Numbered from the stretch's first letter, positions 1 to 8,772 are shown. The stretch: DNA of 64,000 bases from Cellulomonas gilvus ATCC 13127 (GCF_000218545.1 NC_015671.1:1674001-1738000); one strand, 5' to 3'. The notes: generated by a model not told the origin, from the sequence alone. Translations and numbers: made by a program.

Positions 1-593
1 TCGCGGCGCGCGCGAGCTTCAACGCGGTGTACGGCCAGGTGCCGGGCGAGCTCGCGCCCAAGCTCGCGCTGGCCGTGTCCTGCGAGCTCTCGGGCGAGCC
101 CGAGATCGCGGAGTCGCTGTACGTCATCTGCGCGCGCTCGGACGCCAACTACACCGCCGCGGCCGCGTTCGGCCTCGCGCGGATCCGGGAGGCGCGCGGT
201 GACCTCGACGGCGCGCTCGGTGCGCTCGACCTCGTCACGCCCACGCGCAGCTCGTTCGTCGCGTCACGCCTGCGGCGCGCGCGCCTGCTCGCGGCGTCGG
301 ACCGCGGCGTCGCGGGCCTGGCGGACGCGCTGCAGGGTCTCGACCGTCTGACGATCGAGCCGCAGGAGCGGGTGGACCTGAGGATCTCGGTGTTCGAGGG
401 AGCGCTCGAGGCCGTGCGGCGCGGCGGTGTGCGCCCCGGCCAGCGCATCGCGGACGTCCCGGCCGACGAGCCTGCGCTCCGCGACGCGCTCGAGGCGGCG
501 TACCGCGAGTCCGCGGTGCTCGCGCCCACGCGTCAGGAGCGCGTGGCGCTCGTCGACCGCGCGAACGCCGTGCGTCGGTGGACGCTGTGGTGA
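1..593 (+). CDS. pknG: PknG-type serine/threonine kinase, C-terminal part (5' end outside window)
   Basis: Only the last ~196 codons are present; the reading frame begins at base 3 and stops at 591-593. The visible part is the all-helical, TPR-like C-terminal region of PknG-type kinases. It shows the stretch FNAVYGQVPGELAPKLAL near its start and the closing motif ERVALVDRANAVR, both of which I recognise from this family. The kinase domain itself lies upstream and cannot be checked here. In the family the TPR part mediates dimerisation and substrate contact. The stop overlaps a GTG of the downstream phosphatase by 4 bases (GTGA), so the kinase and phosphatase are probably co-translated from one operon. 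Confidence 0.85.
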   Translation, partial: AARASFNAVYGQVPGELAPKLALAVSCELSGEPEIAESLYVICARSDANYTAAAAFGLARIREARGDLDGALGALDLVTPTRSSFVASRLRRARLLAASDRGVAGLADALQGLDRLTIEPQERVDLRISVFEGALEAVRRGGVRPGQRIADVPADEPALRDALEAAYRESAVLAPTRQERVALVDRANAVRRWTLW

Positions 594-1768
594 GCGGCGC
601 CCCGGTGTGCGCGTCGTGCGGCGCCGCGGCGTCCGCGGACGCACTGTTCTGCGAGGTCTGCGGTGCCCGGTTGGCGTCCGAGCCCGCCGGGCCGGCGGAC
701 GCCCCGCCCGCGACACCCGTCACGCCGACCGGCGCCGTCCCGGCACCGGCGCCCGCCGACGTCCCGGGCGGCCCCGGGGCGTGCCGCGCGTGCGGCGGCA
801 CGATCGCGGCCGACGGGTACTGCGAGCTGTGCGGGCAGCCCGCCGCCTCGGCACGTGACCACTGGTCCGAGCGACCCGCCCCGCACGTGGGGGGCGTGTG
901 CGACCGCGGGGTCCGCCACCACCGCAACGAGGACGCCATGGCGCTCGCGGCGCACGGTGAGTTCGCGGCGCTCGTCGTGTGCGACGGCGTCTCGACCGCG
1001 CGCGACTCGGACGTCGCGAGCCTCGCCGCGACCCGTGCCGCGCTCGACGTGCTGCTCACGGGCGCGCCGCAGGGTGCGGCACCCGTCTCGGGCCCGACCC
1101 CCGCACGCGCCGGCGCGTGGTCGGCGCTCGTGCGCGCGGCCGCGGTCGCGGGTGACGACGCGATCCGCACGACGATGTCCGGGGCACCCGCCGACGGAGC
1201 CGGGCCCGGGGCTCCCGACGACGTGCCCTCGTGCACGTTCGTCGCGGCGGTGCTCGACGGTGACACGCTCGTCGTCGGCTGGCTCGGGGACTCGCGCGCG
1301 TACTGGTTGCCCGACGCGGGCCCTGCCGAGCAGCTCACCGCCGACGACTCGTGGGCGGGCGAGCTCATGCTCCAGGGCGTCCCGCGCGCCACGGCCGAGA
1401 CGTCGCCCCAGGCGCATGCGATCACCCGCTGGCTGGGCCCCGACGCGCACGACGTCGTCGCACGCACCACCGCGACGGTCGTCGACGAGCCCGGCTGGGT
1501 CCTGGTGTGCTCGGACGGGCTGTGGAACTACTGCTCACCCGCCGAGGACCTGTCCCGCCTGCTGCGGGCGGCCGCGGACCGGGTCGGCACGGCACCCGAC
1601 GCGCTCGCCGGTGCGCTCGTGACCTGGGCGAACGAGCAGGGCGGACGCGACAACGTCACGGTCGCGCTGGCCCGCGTCGACGCCGCGGTCGCGGCCCGGC
1701 CCGGCGACGGGTCGTCGGATAGCCTCGTCGCGGGCACCGCCGTCACGAACCCACCGACGAAGGATTGA
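590..1768 (+). CDS. PP2C-family serine/threonine phosphatase with two N-terminal zinc ribbons
   Basis: Predicted metal-dependent protein phosphatase of 392 residues. Two short zinc ribbons open the protein (Cys7/10/21/24, and a second CxxC...CxxC near residues 65-81), followed by a Pro/Ala linker and a PP2C domain from about residue 100. The PP2C metal and active-site motifs are visible: HHRNEDAM, VVCDGVS, WLGDSRAYW, CSDGLWNY and GGRDNVTVAL. I chose GTG 590 because it overlaps the kinase stop as GTGA; GTG 578 and 587 are in-frame alternatives. Its place directly after a PknG-type kinase suggests that it reverses phosphorylation by that kinase or acts on the FHA and vWA neighbours. That pairing is inferred from gene order only. 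Confidence 0.9.
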   Translation: MSGAPVCASCGAAASADALFCEVCGARLASEPAGPADAPPATPVTPTGAVPAPAPADVPGGPGACRACGGTIAADGYCELCGQPAASARDHWSERPAPHVGGVCDRGVRHHRNEDAMALAAHGEFAALVVCDGVSTARDSDVASLAATRAALDVLLTGAPQGAAPVSGPTPARAGAWSALVRAAAVAGDDAIRTTMSGAPADGAGPGAPDDVPSCTFVAAVLDGDTLVVGWLGDSRAYWLPDAGPAEQLTADDSWAGELMLQGVPRATAETSPQAHAITRWLGPDAHDVVARTTATVVDEPGWVLVCSDGLWNYCSPAEDLSRLLRAAADRVGTAPDALAGALVTWANEQGGRDNVTVALARVDAAVAARPGDGSSDSLVAGTAVTNPPTKD

Positions 1769-1770
1769 GC

Positions 1771-3048
1771 GTGGCAGTCTTCACCGCCGAGGTCTTCCAG
1801 AACGAGTTCCTGCCCGCGGGCGGGACCGACGTGCACGCGATCGTCACCGTGACCGGCAGCGACGTCGGCTCGGCGCGCACCGCGTCGGGCGGTGTCGCCG
1901 AGATCATCATGATCGACACGTCCGGCTCGATGAACGGCCGCAACCTCGACGCCGCCAAGCACGCCGCCCAGGTCGCGGTCGACCAGATCGTCGACGGCAC
2001 GTGGTTCGCGATCATCGGGGGCAGCCACGTCGCGCAGCGCCTGTTCCCGTACCCCAACGCGCCGCGCGACATGGTGCAGATGGAGCCGGCCGCACGTGCC
2101 GAGGCGAAGCGGGCGATCACCACGCTCCTGCCGTCGGGCGGCACCGCGATGAGCACGTGGCTCGCGCTGGCGGACCGGCTGTTCGCGACCGTGCCGCACG
2201 CGTCGCAGCGGCACGCGATCCTGCTGACGGACGGCAAGAACGAGTCCGAGCCGCGGGCCGCGCTGTCGGCCGTGGTGCGGCAGGTGACCGGCCACTTCCA
2301 GTGCGACGCGCGCGGCGTGGGCGCGAGCTGGCAGGTCGACGAGCTGCGCGAGATCTCGACCGCGCTGCTCGGCACGGTGGACCTCATCGCGAGCCCGGAG
2401 GACATCGCGGCGGACTTCCAGGCGCTGGTGCAGCAGTCGATGTCCAAGGGCGTCGCGGACGCCGAGCTGCGCGTCTGGGCGCCCCAGGGCGCTCAGGTGC
2501 TCTTCGTCCGGCAGGTCTCGCCCACGGTCGAGGAGCTCACCGCGCGGCGGACCGAGGTCAACCCGCTCACCGGCGCGTACCCCACGGGATCCTGGGGCGA
2601 CGAGTCGCGCGACTACCACGTGGCGGTGCGCGTCGCCTCGAAGCCCGTGGGCACCGAACAGCTCGCGGCGCGCGTGCAGCTCGCGGTCGGCGGTCAGGTG
2701 CTGACCTCCGGCCTGGTCAAGGCCCGCTGGTCCGACGACGACGCGCTGACCGCGCGCCTGAGCCCCGAGGTCGCGCACTACACGGGCCAGGCCGAGCTCG
2801 CGTCCGTGATCCAGGAGGGCCTCGCGGCCAAGGCGGCCGGCGACGAGGCGACGGCCACGGTCAAGCTCGGCCGTGCCGTGCAGCTCGCGCAGCAGACGGG
2901 CAACGAGGAGGCGACGAGCCGGCTGCGGCGGGTCGTCGAGATCGACGACCCCGACCAGGGGACCGTGCGCCTGCGCAGGAACACGGACAGGCTCGACGAG
3001 ATGGCGCTCGACACCGCGTCGACCAAGACCACGCGGGTGCGCCGGTGA
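1771..3048 (+). CDS. von Willebrand factor A domain protein
   Basis: Protein of 425 residues with a vWA domain across roughly residues 40-215. The metal-ion-dependent adhesion site is complete: DTSGSM beginning at Asp49, the SGGTAMS threonine, and LTDGKNE. The C-terminal half is predicted beta-rich and then helical, without a domain I can name. GTG 1771 is preferred because AAGGA sits 6 bases upstream at 1760-1764; an in-frame TTG at 1765 overlaps the phosphatase stop. No signal peptide or membrane helix is seen, so it is probably cytoplasmic. vWA proteins usually assemble complexes, and here it sits between a phosphatase and a phosphothreonine-binding FHA protein. Its partner is unknown. Confidence 0.88.
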   Translation: MAVFTAEVFQNEFLPAGGTDVHAIVTVTGSDVGSARTASGGVAEIIMIDTSGSMNGRNLDAAKHAAQVAVDQIVDGTWFAIIGGSHVAQRLFPYPNAPRDMVQMEPAARAEAKRAITTLLPSGGTAMSTWLALADRLFATVPHASQRHAILLTDGKNESEPRAALSAVVRQVTGHFQCDARGVGASWQVDELREISTALLGTVDLIASPEDIAADFQALVQQSMSKGVADAELRVWAPQGAQVLFVRQVSPTVEELTARRTEVNPLTGAYPTGSWGDESRDYHVAVRVASKPVGTEQLAARVQLAVGGQVLTSGLVKARWSDDDALTARLSPEVAHYTGQAELASVIQEGLAAKAAGDEATATVKLGRAVQLAQQTGNEEATSRLRRVVEIDDPDQGTVRLRRNTDRLDEMALDTASTKTTRVRR

Positions 3049-3902
3049 GCGTGCTCTGCCCCGACGGCCACCGGTCGCAGGCGACGGACTACTGCGACGT
3101 CTGCGGGGCGCCGATCCCCCACGCACCGGTCGCACCCACGGCGCCGCCGACGAGCGCGTCGACGGCCACGTCCACCGGCGCGTCCACCGGCGCCGCCACG
3201 GCGTGCCCGCACTGCGGGTCGCCCGCCGCGGCGGGAGCGCTGTTCTGCGAGAACTGCGGATACGACTTCACGACGGGGGCGACCCCGAGCCCGATCCCGC
3301 CGGGGGCCCCGGTGGCCGTGCCGGTGGAGCCGACCACGGGCGCGGTCCCGGCCGTCGTCGCGGCGGGAGCACGCGCCACACCCGACCCCGACGGCGTCGC
3401 ACCCGGTGCCGCGGCACCCCCGCAGGCGGCAGCCGAGGACCCGGCGCCGGGCGTCCCGCAGGAGGCCTCCGCGCTGCCCACGCCGACGATCCCGGGTGGC
3501 GAGGTGTGGGTCGCCGAGGTGTGGGTGGACCCCGACTGGTACGCGCTGCAGACCCCCGAGGACCCGCTGCCGTCGGTCGGGCTGCCGCAGCTCGTCACGC
3601 TGCGCACGCGGTCGGCGCTCGTCGGGCGCCCGTCGGTGTCCCGCAACATCCACCCGCAGGTCGACTGCGGCAGCGACTCGGGCGTGTCCCGGCGGCACTG
3701 CCAGCTGAGCACCGACGGCCAGCGCTGGTGGGTCGAGGACCTGCAGTCGTCGAACGGCACGCACGTCGCGCGCGTGGGGGACCCGTTGCCCACCACGCCG
3801 ATCCCGCCCGGCCAGCGCGTCGAGCTGCAGGACGGCGACCGCGTGTACGTGGGTGCCTGGACGCGCATCGTCGTGCGCGAGGCACTGCCGGGCGAGGTCT
3901 GA
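3045..3902 (+). CDS. FHA-domain protein with N-terminal zinc ribbons
   Basis: Protein of 285 residues. It opens with a Cys/His zinc-ribbon motif (CPDGH...YCDVCG) and a second ribbon (CPHCGSP...CENCG), runs through a Pro/Ala/Thr-rich linker, and ends in an FHA domain (about residues 185-275). The FHA signature residues GR, SRRHC and SSNGTHV are present, so phosphothreonine binding is plausible. The GTG start overlaps the vWA stop by 4 bases. The paired zinc ribbons resemble those on the PP2C protein two genes upstream, which suggests a shared docking partner. It probably acts as the phospho-reader of this kinase/phosphatase cluster; that role is inferred. Confidence 0.9.
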   Translation: MSVLCPDGHRSQATDYCDVCGAPIPHAPVAPTAPPTSASTATSTGASTGAATACPHCGSPAAAGALFCENCGYDFTTGATPSPIPPGAPVAVPVEPTTGAVPAVVAAGARATPDPDGVAPGAAAPPQAAAEDPAPGVPQEASALPTPTIPGGEVWVAEVWVDPDWYALQTPEDPLPSVGLPQLVTLRTRSALVGRPSVSRNIHPQVDCGSDSGVSRRHCQLSTDGQRWWVEDLQSSNGTHVARVGDPLPTTPIPPGQRVELQDGDRVYVGAWTRIVVREALPGEV

Positions 3903-4087
3903 CGCGCCCGGTCCGCGGGCCGGCCGACGGGCCACGCGATCGGGCGAATCGCCCCTGCTCGGGGTGGTTCCTGCACGTCGGGGGCGCGCTCCGGCGCTAG
4001 GCTCCCGGGCGACCGGACGCCGCGGCCCTGGGCCGCGACCAGGCGTCATCGGGGCCCCATCGGGCCCGACACCAGCAAAGGGGAGCC

Positions 4088-4705
4088 GTGGCCGTCCTCA
4101 CCGCGGACAAGAAGGTCCTGCACGCCGATCTGGAAGGTGACTCGCTCCGGGCCGCGTCCGGCTCGATGGTCGCCTACACCGGCAAGGTCGAGTTCAAGTC
4201 GGCCGGCATGGGTGGTGGCGGCGGGCTCCGTGCCGCGATCCGCCAGCGCGTCGCCGGCGAGTCCATCTCGCTCATGACCTGCAGCGGCGCCGGCCGCGTC
4301 TACCTCGCGCAGAACGCGATGGACGTCACGGTCGTGCAGCTGCAGAACGACCGGCTCACGGTCGAGTCCGAGCACATCCTGGCCGTCACCGACGGGCTCC
4401 AGCTCGACGTGCAGTTCGCGGGCCTGCGCGGCATGACGTCGGGCCAGGGGCTCGCGACCACCACCGTCACCGGCACCGGCCAGTGCGCGATCCTCTCGGA
4501 GGGCCCGCTCATCGCGCTCGCCGTGAACCCGGGCGAGCCGCTCGTCGTCGACCCCGACGTGTACGTCGCCGGTACGGGGCAGACGCAGATGAGCCTGGTC
4601 TCCGGGGTGTCCTGGCGCTCGCTGGTCGGTGAGGACGGCGGCGAGCCGTTCTCGCTGCGGTTCGAGGGCCAGGGCATCGTCTACATCCAGCCGGCCGAGC
4701 GCTGA
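4088..4705 (+). CDS. AIM24 family protein, copy 1
   Basis: Protein of 205 residues of the AIM24 (TIGR00266-like) family, a beta-rich fold named after a yeast mitochondrial protein. The bacterial function is not established. Glycine-rich stretches with repeated GxG turns (GMGGGGGLR, TSGQGLATT, FEGQGIVYIQ) match the family. GTG 4088 is chosen because AAAGGGGAG lies just upstream. The 185 bases before it (3903-4087) hold GC-rich inverted repeats and a weak -10-like TAGGCT at 3998, so this gene may have its own promoter while sitting behind the kinase/FHA genes. It is the first of three tandem paralogues. Confidence 0.85.
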   Translation: MAVLTADKKVLHADLEGDSLRAASGSMVAYTGKVEFKSAGMGGGGGLRAAIRQRVAGESISLMTCSGAGRVYLAQNAMDVTVVQLQNDRLTVESEHILAVTDGLQLDVQFAGLRGMTSGQGLATTTVTGTGQCAILSEGPLIALAVNPGEPLVVDPDVYVAGTGQTQMSLVSGVSWRSLVGEDGGEPFSLRFEGQGIVYIQPAER

Positions 4706-4716
4706 GGGGCACCGGA

Positions 4717-5358
4717 ATGCCGTTCGAGAAGGTCAACAGCAAGGTCGTCCGGGTCCCCGTGACGGCACAGAGCCCGGTGCTCGCGCGTCGCGGTGCGATG
4801 CTCGGCTACACGGGCCAGGTCGCGTTCCGTCCGATCCACGGCCAGGGCCAGGGCGTCGGCGGGATGATCGGCACCGCGATGGCGGGCGAGTCCAACCCGA
4901 TGATGGCGACCGAGGGCACGGGCTCCGTGCTCTACGGGTTCCGCGGTCTGCACGTCACGGTCATCGAGCTGACGGGCGACTCGCTCACCGTCGAGGCCGA
5001 CCGCCTGCTCGCGCACGACGCGAACCTGCAGACGTCCGTCGAGTTCATCGGCCAGGGCGGCATCCGGTCCGCCGTGCGCGGCGCGATGACCGGGCAGGGC
5101 CTGTTCACCACCCGCATCTCGGGTCAGGGCTCGGTCGCGCTGCTGTCGCACGGGGGCACGTTCCCCCTCCAGCTCACCGGCGAGACGGTCGGCGTGGACC
5201 CCCAGGCGTACGTCGGGCACACCGGCGCGCTCAACGTCGACCTGAAGGCCAGCGTCGGGCTGCGCGACATCGTCGGGCGCGGCTCGGGTGAGGCGTTCCA
5301 GCTCCACGTGTCCGGTCACGGCACGGTGTACGTCCAGGCCTCGGAGGAGAAGTTCTGA
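4717..5358 (+). CDS. AIM24 family protein, copy 2
   Basis: Protein of 213 residues, the second AIM24-family paralogue, starting 11 bases after copy 1. It shares the family's glycine turns (GQGQGVGGM, AMTGQGLFTTRISGQGS, VSGHGTVYVQ) and the same overall length as copy 1. ATG 4717 follows a weak GAGGGG ribosome site. The TGA stop overlaps the next ATG by one base, so copies 2 and 3 are likely translationally coupled. There is no signal peptide or membrane helix. The family is often found as two or three neighbouring copies in actinobacteria, perhaps as a hetero-oligomer; this is inference. Confidence 0.85.
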   Translation: MPFEKVNSKVVRVPVTAQSPVLARRGAMLGYTGQVAFRPIHGQGQGVGGMIGTAMAGESNPMMATEGTGSVLYGFRGLHVTVIELTGDSLTVEADRLLAHDANLQTSVEFIGQGGIRSAVRGAMTGQGLFTTRISGQGSVALLSHGGTFPLQLTGETVGVDPQAYVGHTGALNVDLKASVGLRDIVGRGSGEAFQLHVSGHGTVYVQASEEKF

Positions 5359-6113
5359 TGATCAGTGGCATCGACAGCACGATCCTGGACGCCCGCAGCC
5401 TGCCGGCGAACGACAACGTCAACCCGTACGCCTTCTCGATCGACCTGAACGGCGAGTGGTTCACGTCCAAGGGCGCGATGATCGCCTACTACGGCACCAT
5501 CGACTTCTCGGGCATCAGCGCGTACGCCTCGCGTGCCGCGTGGGTCGCCGCGCGGTTCTCCTCGCCCCTGTACGCGCAGGACTGGGTGGTCGCGTCGGGG
5601 CACGGCAAGCTCGTCATCGGCGACCGTGGGAACGACATCAACTCCTACGACCTGGACGCCGGCAACCTCACGATCAAGCAGACCAACCTGCTGGCCTTCG
5701 AGACCGGTCTCGAGCTCAAGCAGTCGATCGTGCCCGGCTTCGTCACGCTCATCGGCACCGGCAAGTTCCTCGCGTCGTCCAACGGCCCGGTGATCTTCGT
5801 CGAGCCGCCGTTCCGGGCGGACCCCGAGGCGCTGCTCGGCTGGGCCGACTGCCCGTCGCCCAGCCAGCACTACGACTACAACTGGATGGCCCAGTCGCTC
5901 ATGGCGGGCGTCCAGGGGATGTTCGGCCGCAACTCGGGCGAGGAACGCCAGTACGACTTCACCGGAGCCGGCACGGTCCTGCTCCAGTCGTCGGAGGTGC
6001 AGCGGCACGACCCCGCGCTGCTGCGCATCGTCGAGGCACAGACGCAGATGCTCGACAACCGGTCCGCGGGTCAGCTCGGCCAGCGCCTGGTGGCACGGGC
6101 CCAGCAGCAGTGA
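5358..6113 (+). CDS. AIM24 family protein, copy 3 (longer, divergent)
   Basis: Protein of 251 residues, the third AIM24-family gene in the row and the most divergent. It has an extended C-terminus (after about residue 205) that carries a short predicted amphipathic helix ending in QRLVARAQQQ. Family features are still visible, such as GHGKLVIGDRG and TGAGTVLLQ. It starts at an ATG that overlaps the previous stop by one base. A strong GC-rich hairpin at 6119-6157 follows and probably ends the whole operon. The role is unknown; the context ties it to the upstream kinase, phosphatase, vWA and FHA genes. Confidence 0.83.
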   Translation: MISGIDSTILDARSLPANDNVNPYAFSIDLNGEWFTSKGAMIAYYGTIDFSGISAYASRAAWVAARFSSPLYAQDWVVASGHGKLVIGDRGNDINSYDLDAGNLTIKQTNLLAFETGLELKQSIVPGFVTLIGTGKFLASSNGPVIFVEPPFRADPEALLGWADCPSPSQHYDYNWMAQSLMAGVQGMFGRNSGEERQYDFTGAGTVLLQSSEVQRHDPALLRIVEAQTQMLDNRSAGQLGQRLVARAQQQ

Positions 6114-6118
6114 CGTCC

Positions 6119-6157
6119 GGCCGGCGACGTGCGGCGGCCCGCCGCGCGTCGCCGGCC
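6119..6157. terminator. Bidirectional terminator between convergent genes
   Basis: An almost perfect inverted repeat pairs GGCCGGCGACG with CGTCGCCGGCC, with a further inner stem (CGGCGG/CCGC). It lies between the end of the AIM24 operon and the end of the oppositely oriented acyltransferase pseudogene, where a shared terminator is expected. Confidence 0.75.
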
Positions 6158-6162
6158 CGGTC

Positions 6163-8272
6163 TCAGTCCCGCAGCAGACGGCGCGCGACGGCCGCCTCGA
6201 CCTCGGGACGCAGCGTCTCGGCGAACGTGCGCGTCAGGTGGCCGTGGTCGAAGTACACGATCGCGCCACCGACCACGTCGTGGCACGTCCCGTCCCAGCA
6301 GATGAGGTGCGCGAGGTCCAGCACCGTGACGAGCCCTGAGGTGTCGCGCTCCGCGGCGTCGGCGAGCGGGTCCGGCTCCAGCGCGACCTCGGCGGGCTGC
6401 GTGCACGAGCGCCAGCCGCCACGTTCGCGTGCGACGCAGTCGGGCGCGGGTTCGCCGGCGGCGGGCGTGTCCCGCAGCACCAGCACGGGGACGCCCGCGG
6501 ACGTGAACCGCTCGAGCAGGCGGCCGTAGGCGCTGCGCTGGCGGTCGAGCTGCTGGTCGGCGGGCACGTCGAGGAGCGGCCGGAAGGTGCGGGCCGCGAG
6601 CACGACGAGGTCGGGATCCTGGGCGAGCGCGTCGTCGACCGCCCAACGGGTCCACGCCGCGCACCCGTCACCCGCGGCCGGGACCGTCAGGTCGATCGGC
6701 ACGTCGACGGGGTAGCACTCGGAGGTCAGGTACGTGCTCAGGGACCAGCCCTCGCGCTCCACCTGCCCGACGAGCGCGGGCCACTGCCCGGCGTGCGAGT
6801 TGCCGAGCAGCACCACGCGCCGTCCCGGCGTCGGCGAGCCGTAGGTGCAGGACCGGCGGCCCGAGAACGGCGTGTTGTTCCAGCACCCGTCGGCATACAG
6901 CTCGCTCCGGTCGGCCGCCGCCGCGCCGGCGCCCACGAGGAGGCGCGAGCCCGCGGGATCGCCGCACGCCGGGTCGCGGACCGCCGCCGCACCGAAGCAC
7001 GGGATGTCGCCCGCGCGGGCCTGCTCGAGGACGGCCTGCTCGTCCGCCGCGCGCGCCTCTCCCGCGTTCCCGACCGCGACCGCGAGCAGCGCGCACACCA
7101 CCGCTGTCGCACCACCCAGGGCGAAGCTGCGGGGCGAGGACCGAGCAAGCCCCGGCGAGCGGCGTACGGGGTCCTCGATCCAGCGCTTGGTCGCGGCCGC
7201 GAGCACGACCGTGACCACGACGAGGGCGGCGAGCGCGACGTCCCCGAGCACGGCGCCCACGGCGAAGGGGCCGAGCACGAGCAGCGGCCAGTGCCACAGG
7301 TAGACGCCGTAGGAGACGTCCCCGAGCGCCACCACCGTCCGCCGCCCCAGCAGCCGCCCGGGTCCGCCGACGACGTCGTCGGTCGCGGTCGCGACCACGA
7401 GCGCGGCGCCGACGGTGGGGAGCAGCGCGGCCGATCCCGGGAACGGCGTCGCGGAGTCGAACGTGGCGGCCGCCCACGCGATCGCGCCCAGTCCCGCCCA
7501 CCCCGCCACGGCACGCACCCGGTCCAGGCCCACGCTCCGTACCCCGAGCACAGCGACGAGCGCGCCGAGCCCGAGCTCCCACACGCGCGTCGGCGTGACG
7601 AAGTAGGCGCGGGCCGGATCGGCCTGCGTGAGGTGCATGCTCCACGCGAGGGACGCGACCGGCACGAGCCCGATCGCCGCGGCCACCACGCGGCGCGAGT
7701 GCCCCGTGCGTCGCGCGACGAGGAGTGCCACGGCCAGCAGCAGCGGCCACGCGAGGTAGAACTGCTCCTCGACGCCGAGCGACCAGAAGTGCTGGACCGG
7801 GCTCGGCGTCGCATCGGCGGCGAGGTAGTCCGTGGCCCGCTCGGCGAGCTCCTAGTTCTCCACCAGGAGCGTCGAGGCGAGGACCTCGCGTGCGGCCTGC
7901 TGCAGCAGGTTGCTGGGCAGCAGCAGCACCGAGCCGATCGCGGTCACCGCCAGCACCGTCGCGGCTGCCGGCAGGAGGCGTCTGACCCCGGCGCGCCCAG
8001 AACGCGGCGAGCCTGCGCACGCTCGTCGGCGGCGTCCGCAGGAGGTGGGACGTGATGAGGAAGCCCGAGACGACGAAGAAGACGTCGACGCCGACGTACC
8101 CGCCCGGCAGCGCCGCGGGCCAGACGTGGAAGACGACGACCGCGGCGACCGCGAGCGCCCGCAGCACCTGGATGTCCCGCCGGGTGCCGTCCGCGGCGGG
8201 GCGGGGTCCGGCGGCGGCTCCGGCGTGCGGGCGATCCCGGGTGCTCAGGGGATCGTGCGCGGTGGTCGTCAT
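6163..8272 (-). pseudogene. Acyltransferase 3 / SGNH-domain membrane protein, broken by a frameshift and an amber codon
   Basis: Remnant of an OafA-type membrane O-acyltransferase with a C-terminal SGNH hydrolase-like domain. The N-terminus (ATG at 8272) encodes DIQVLRALAVAAVVVFHVWP and GVDVFFVVSGFLIT, typical of acyltransferase 3. Near 7986-7989 a run of four C (four G on the coding strand) shifts the frame where three would continue the family sequence. A second lesion is TAG at 7852-7854, replacing the tryptophan codon of the conserved NWEL motif. After these the frame stays open to the end and includes the SGNH serine motif GNSHAGQW. In the family such proteins acylate cell-surface glycans. 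Two lesions make a single sequencing error an unlikely full explanation. Confidence 0.85.
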
Positions 8273-8364
8273 GGGCTCGTCGCGGCTGGGGGGAGCCGCG
8301 GGGCGCGGCCGGACCAGGGTAGACGGCGGCCGATCCGCGTGATCGCGGCCCTGCGGGGAGCCAG

Positions 8365-8395
8365 TTGGACTCATCGGCAATCACTCGGTTAGTGT
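8365..8395 (+). promoter_or_regulatory. Putative promoter of the tRNA-Gly/Cys/Val cluster
   Basis: TTGGAC at 8365-8370 and TAGTGT at 8390-8395 are separated by 19 bases and lie 45 bases before the first tRNA. The rest of 8273-8364 has no other signal I can name. Confidence 0.5.
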
Positions 8396-8440
8396 TTGGC
8401 ACGCACACGGAACGCCGGTGAGAACCGGGGGACGTGCAGC

Positions 8441-8512
8441 GCGGACGTGGCTCAGTGGTAGAGCATCACCTTGCCAAGGTGAGGGTCGCGGGTTCGAATC
8501 CCGTCGTCCGCT
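8441..8512 (+). tRNA. tRNA-Gly (GCC)
   Basis: A 72-base cloverleaf with a 7-bp acceptor stem GCGGACG/CGTCCGC. The anticodon loop TTGCCAA gives GCC, and GGTTCGAATCC is the T arm. No CCA is encoded. It is the first of three closely spaced tRNAs. Confidence 0.97.
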
Positions 8513-8558
8513 CGGAGACATCCTTCTCGGCCCCGGCCGCTGAGGACAGCGGTCTCAG

Positions 8559-8629
8559 GGTGGAGTGGCCGAGAGGCGAGGCAGCGGCCTGCAAAGCCGT
8601 ATACGTGGGTTCGAATCCCATCTCCACCT
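8559..8629 (+). tRNA. tRNA-Cys (GCA)
   Basis: A 71-base cloverleaf with acceptor stem GGTGGAG/CTCCACC. The anticodon loop CTGCAAA gives GCA. It lies 46 bases after tRNA-Gly and 19 before tRNA-Val, so the three are probably one transcript. Confidence 0.97.
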
Positions 8630-8648
8630 CGCAGCATCACCCCACCGC

Positions 8649-8723
8649 GGGCGATTGGCGCAGCGGTAGCGCGCTTCCCTGACACGGAAGAGGTCACTGG
8701 TTCGATCCCAGTATCGCCCACCA
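8649..8723 (+). tRNA. tRNA-Val (GAC), island attachment site
   Basis: Complete tRNA with acceptor stem GGGCGAT/ATCGCCC, anticodon loop CTGACAC (GAC) and an encoded CCA at 8721-8723. Its 3' part from 8679 is duplicated exactly at 18880-18927, so an element has integrated here and restored an intact tRNA at this end. Confidence 0.97.
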
Positions 8724-8726
8724 GCA
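8679..8726 (+). repeat. attL: left copy of the 48-bp direct repeat
   Basis: It is identical to 18880-18927. It begins in the anticodon loop (CTGACACGG) and runs through the T arm, acceptor end and CCA to AGCA. It forms the 3' part of the intact tRNA-Val. Confidence 0.95.
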
Positions 8727-8739
8727 TCACTGCAGGTCA

Positions 8740-8772
8740 GAAGGCCGTCACCGGATCCACGGGGCGGCCTTC
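8740..8772 (+). terminator. Hairpin after tRNA-Val, inside the island
   Basis: GAAGGCCG at 8740-8747 pairs with CGGCCTTC at 8765-8772. It lies 17 bases beyond the tRNA CCA and could end the tRNA transcript. Confidence 0.6.
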
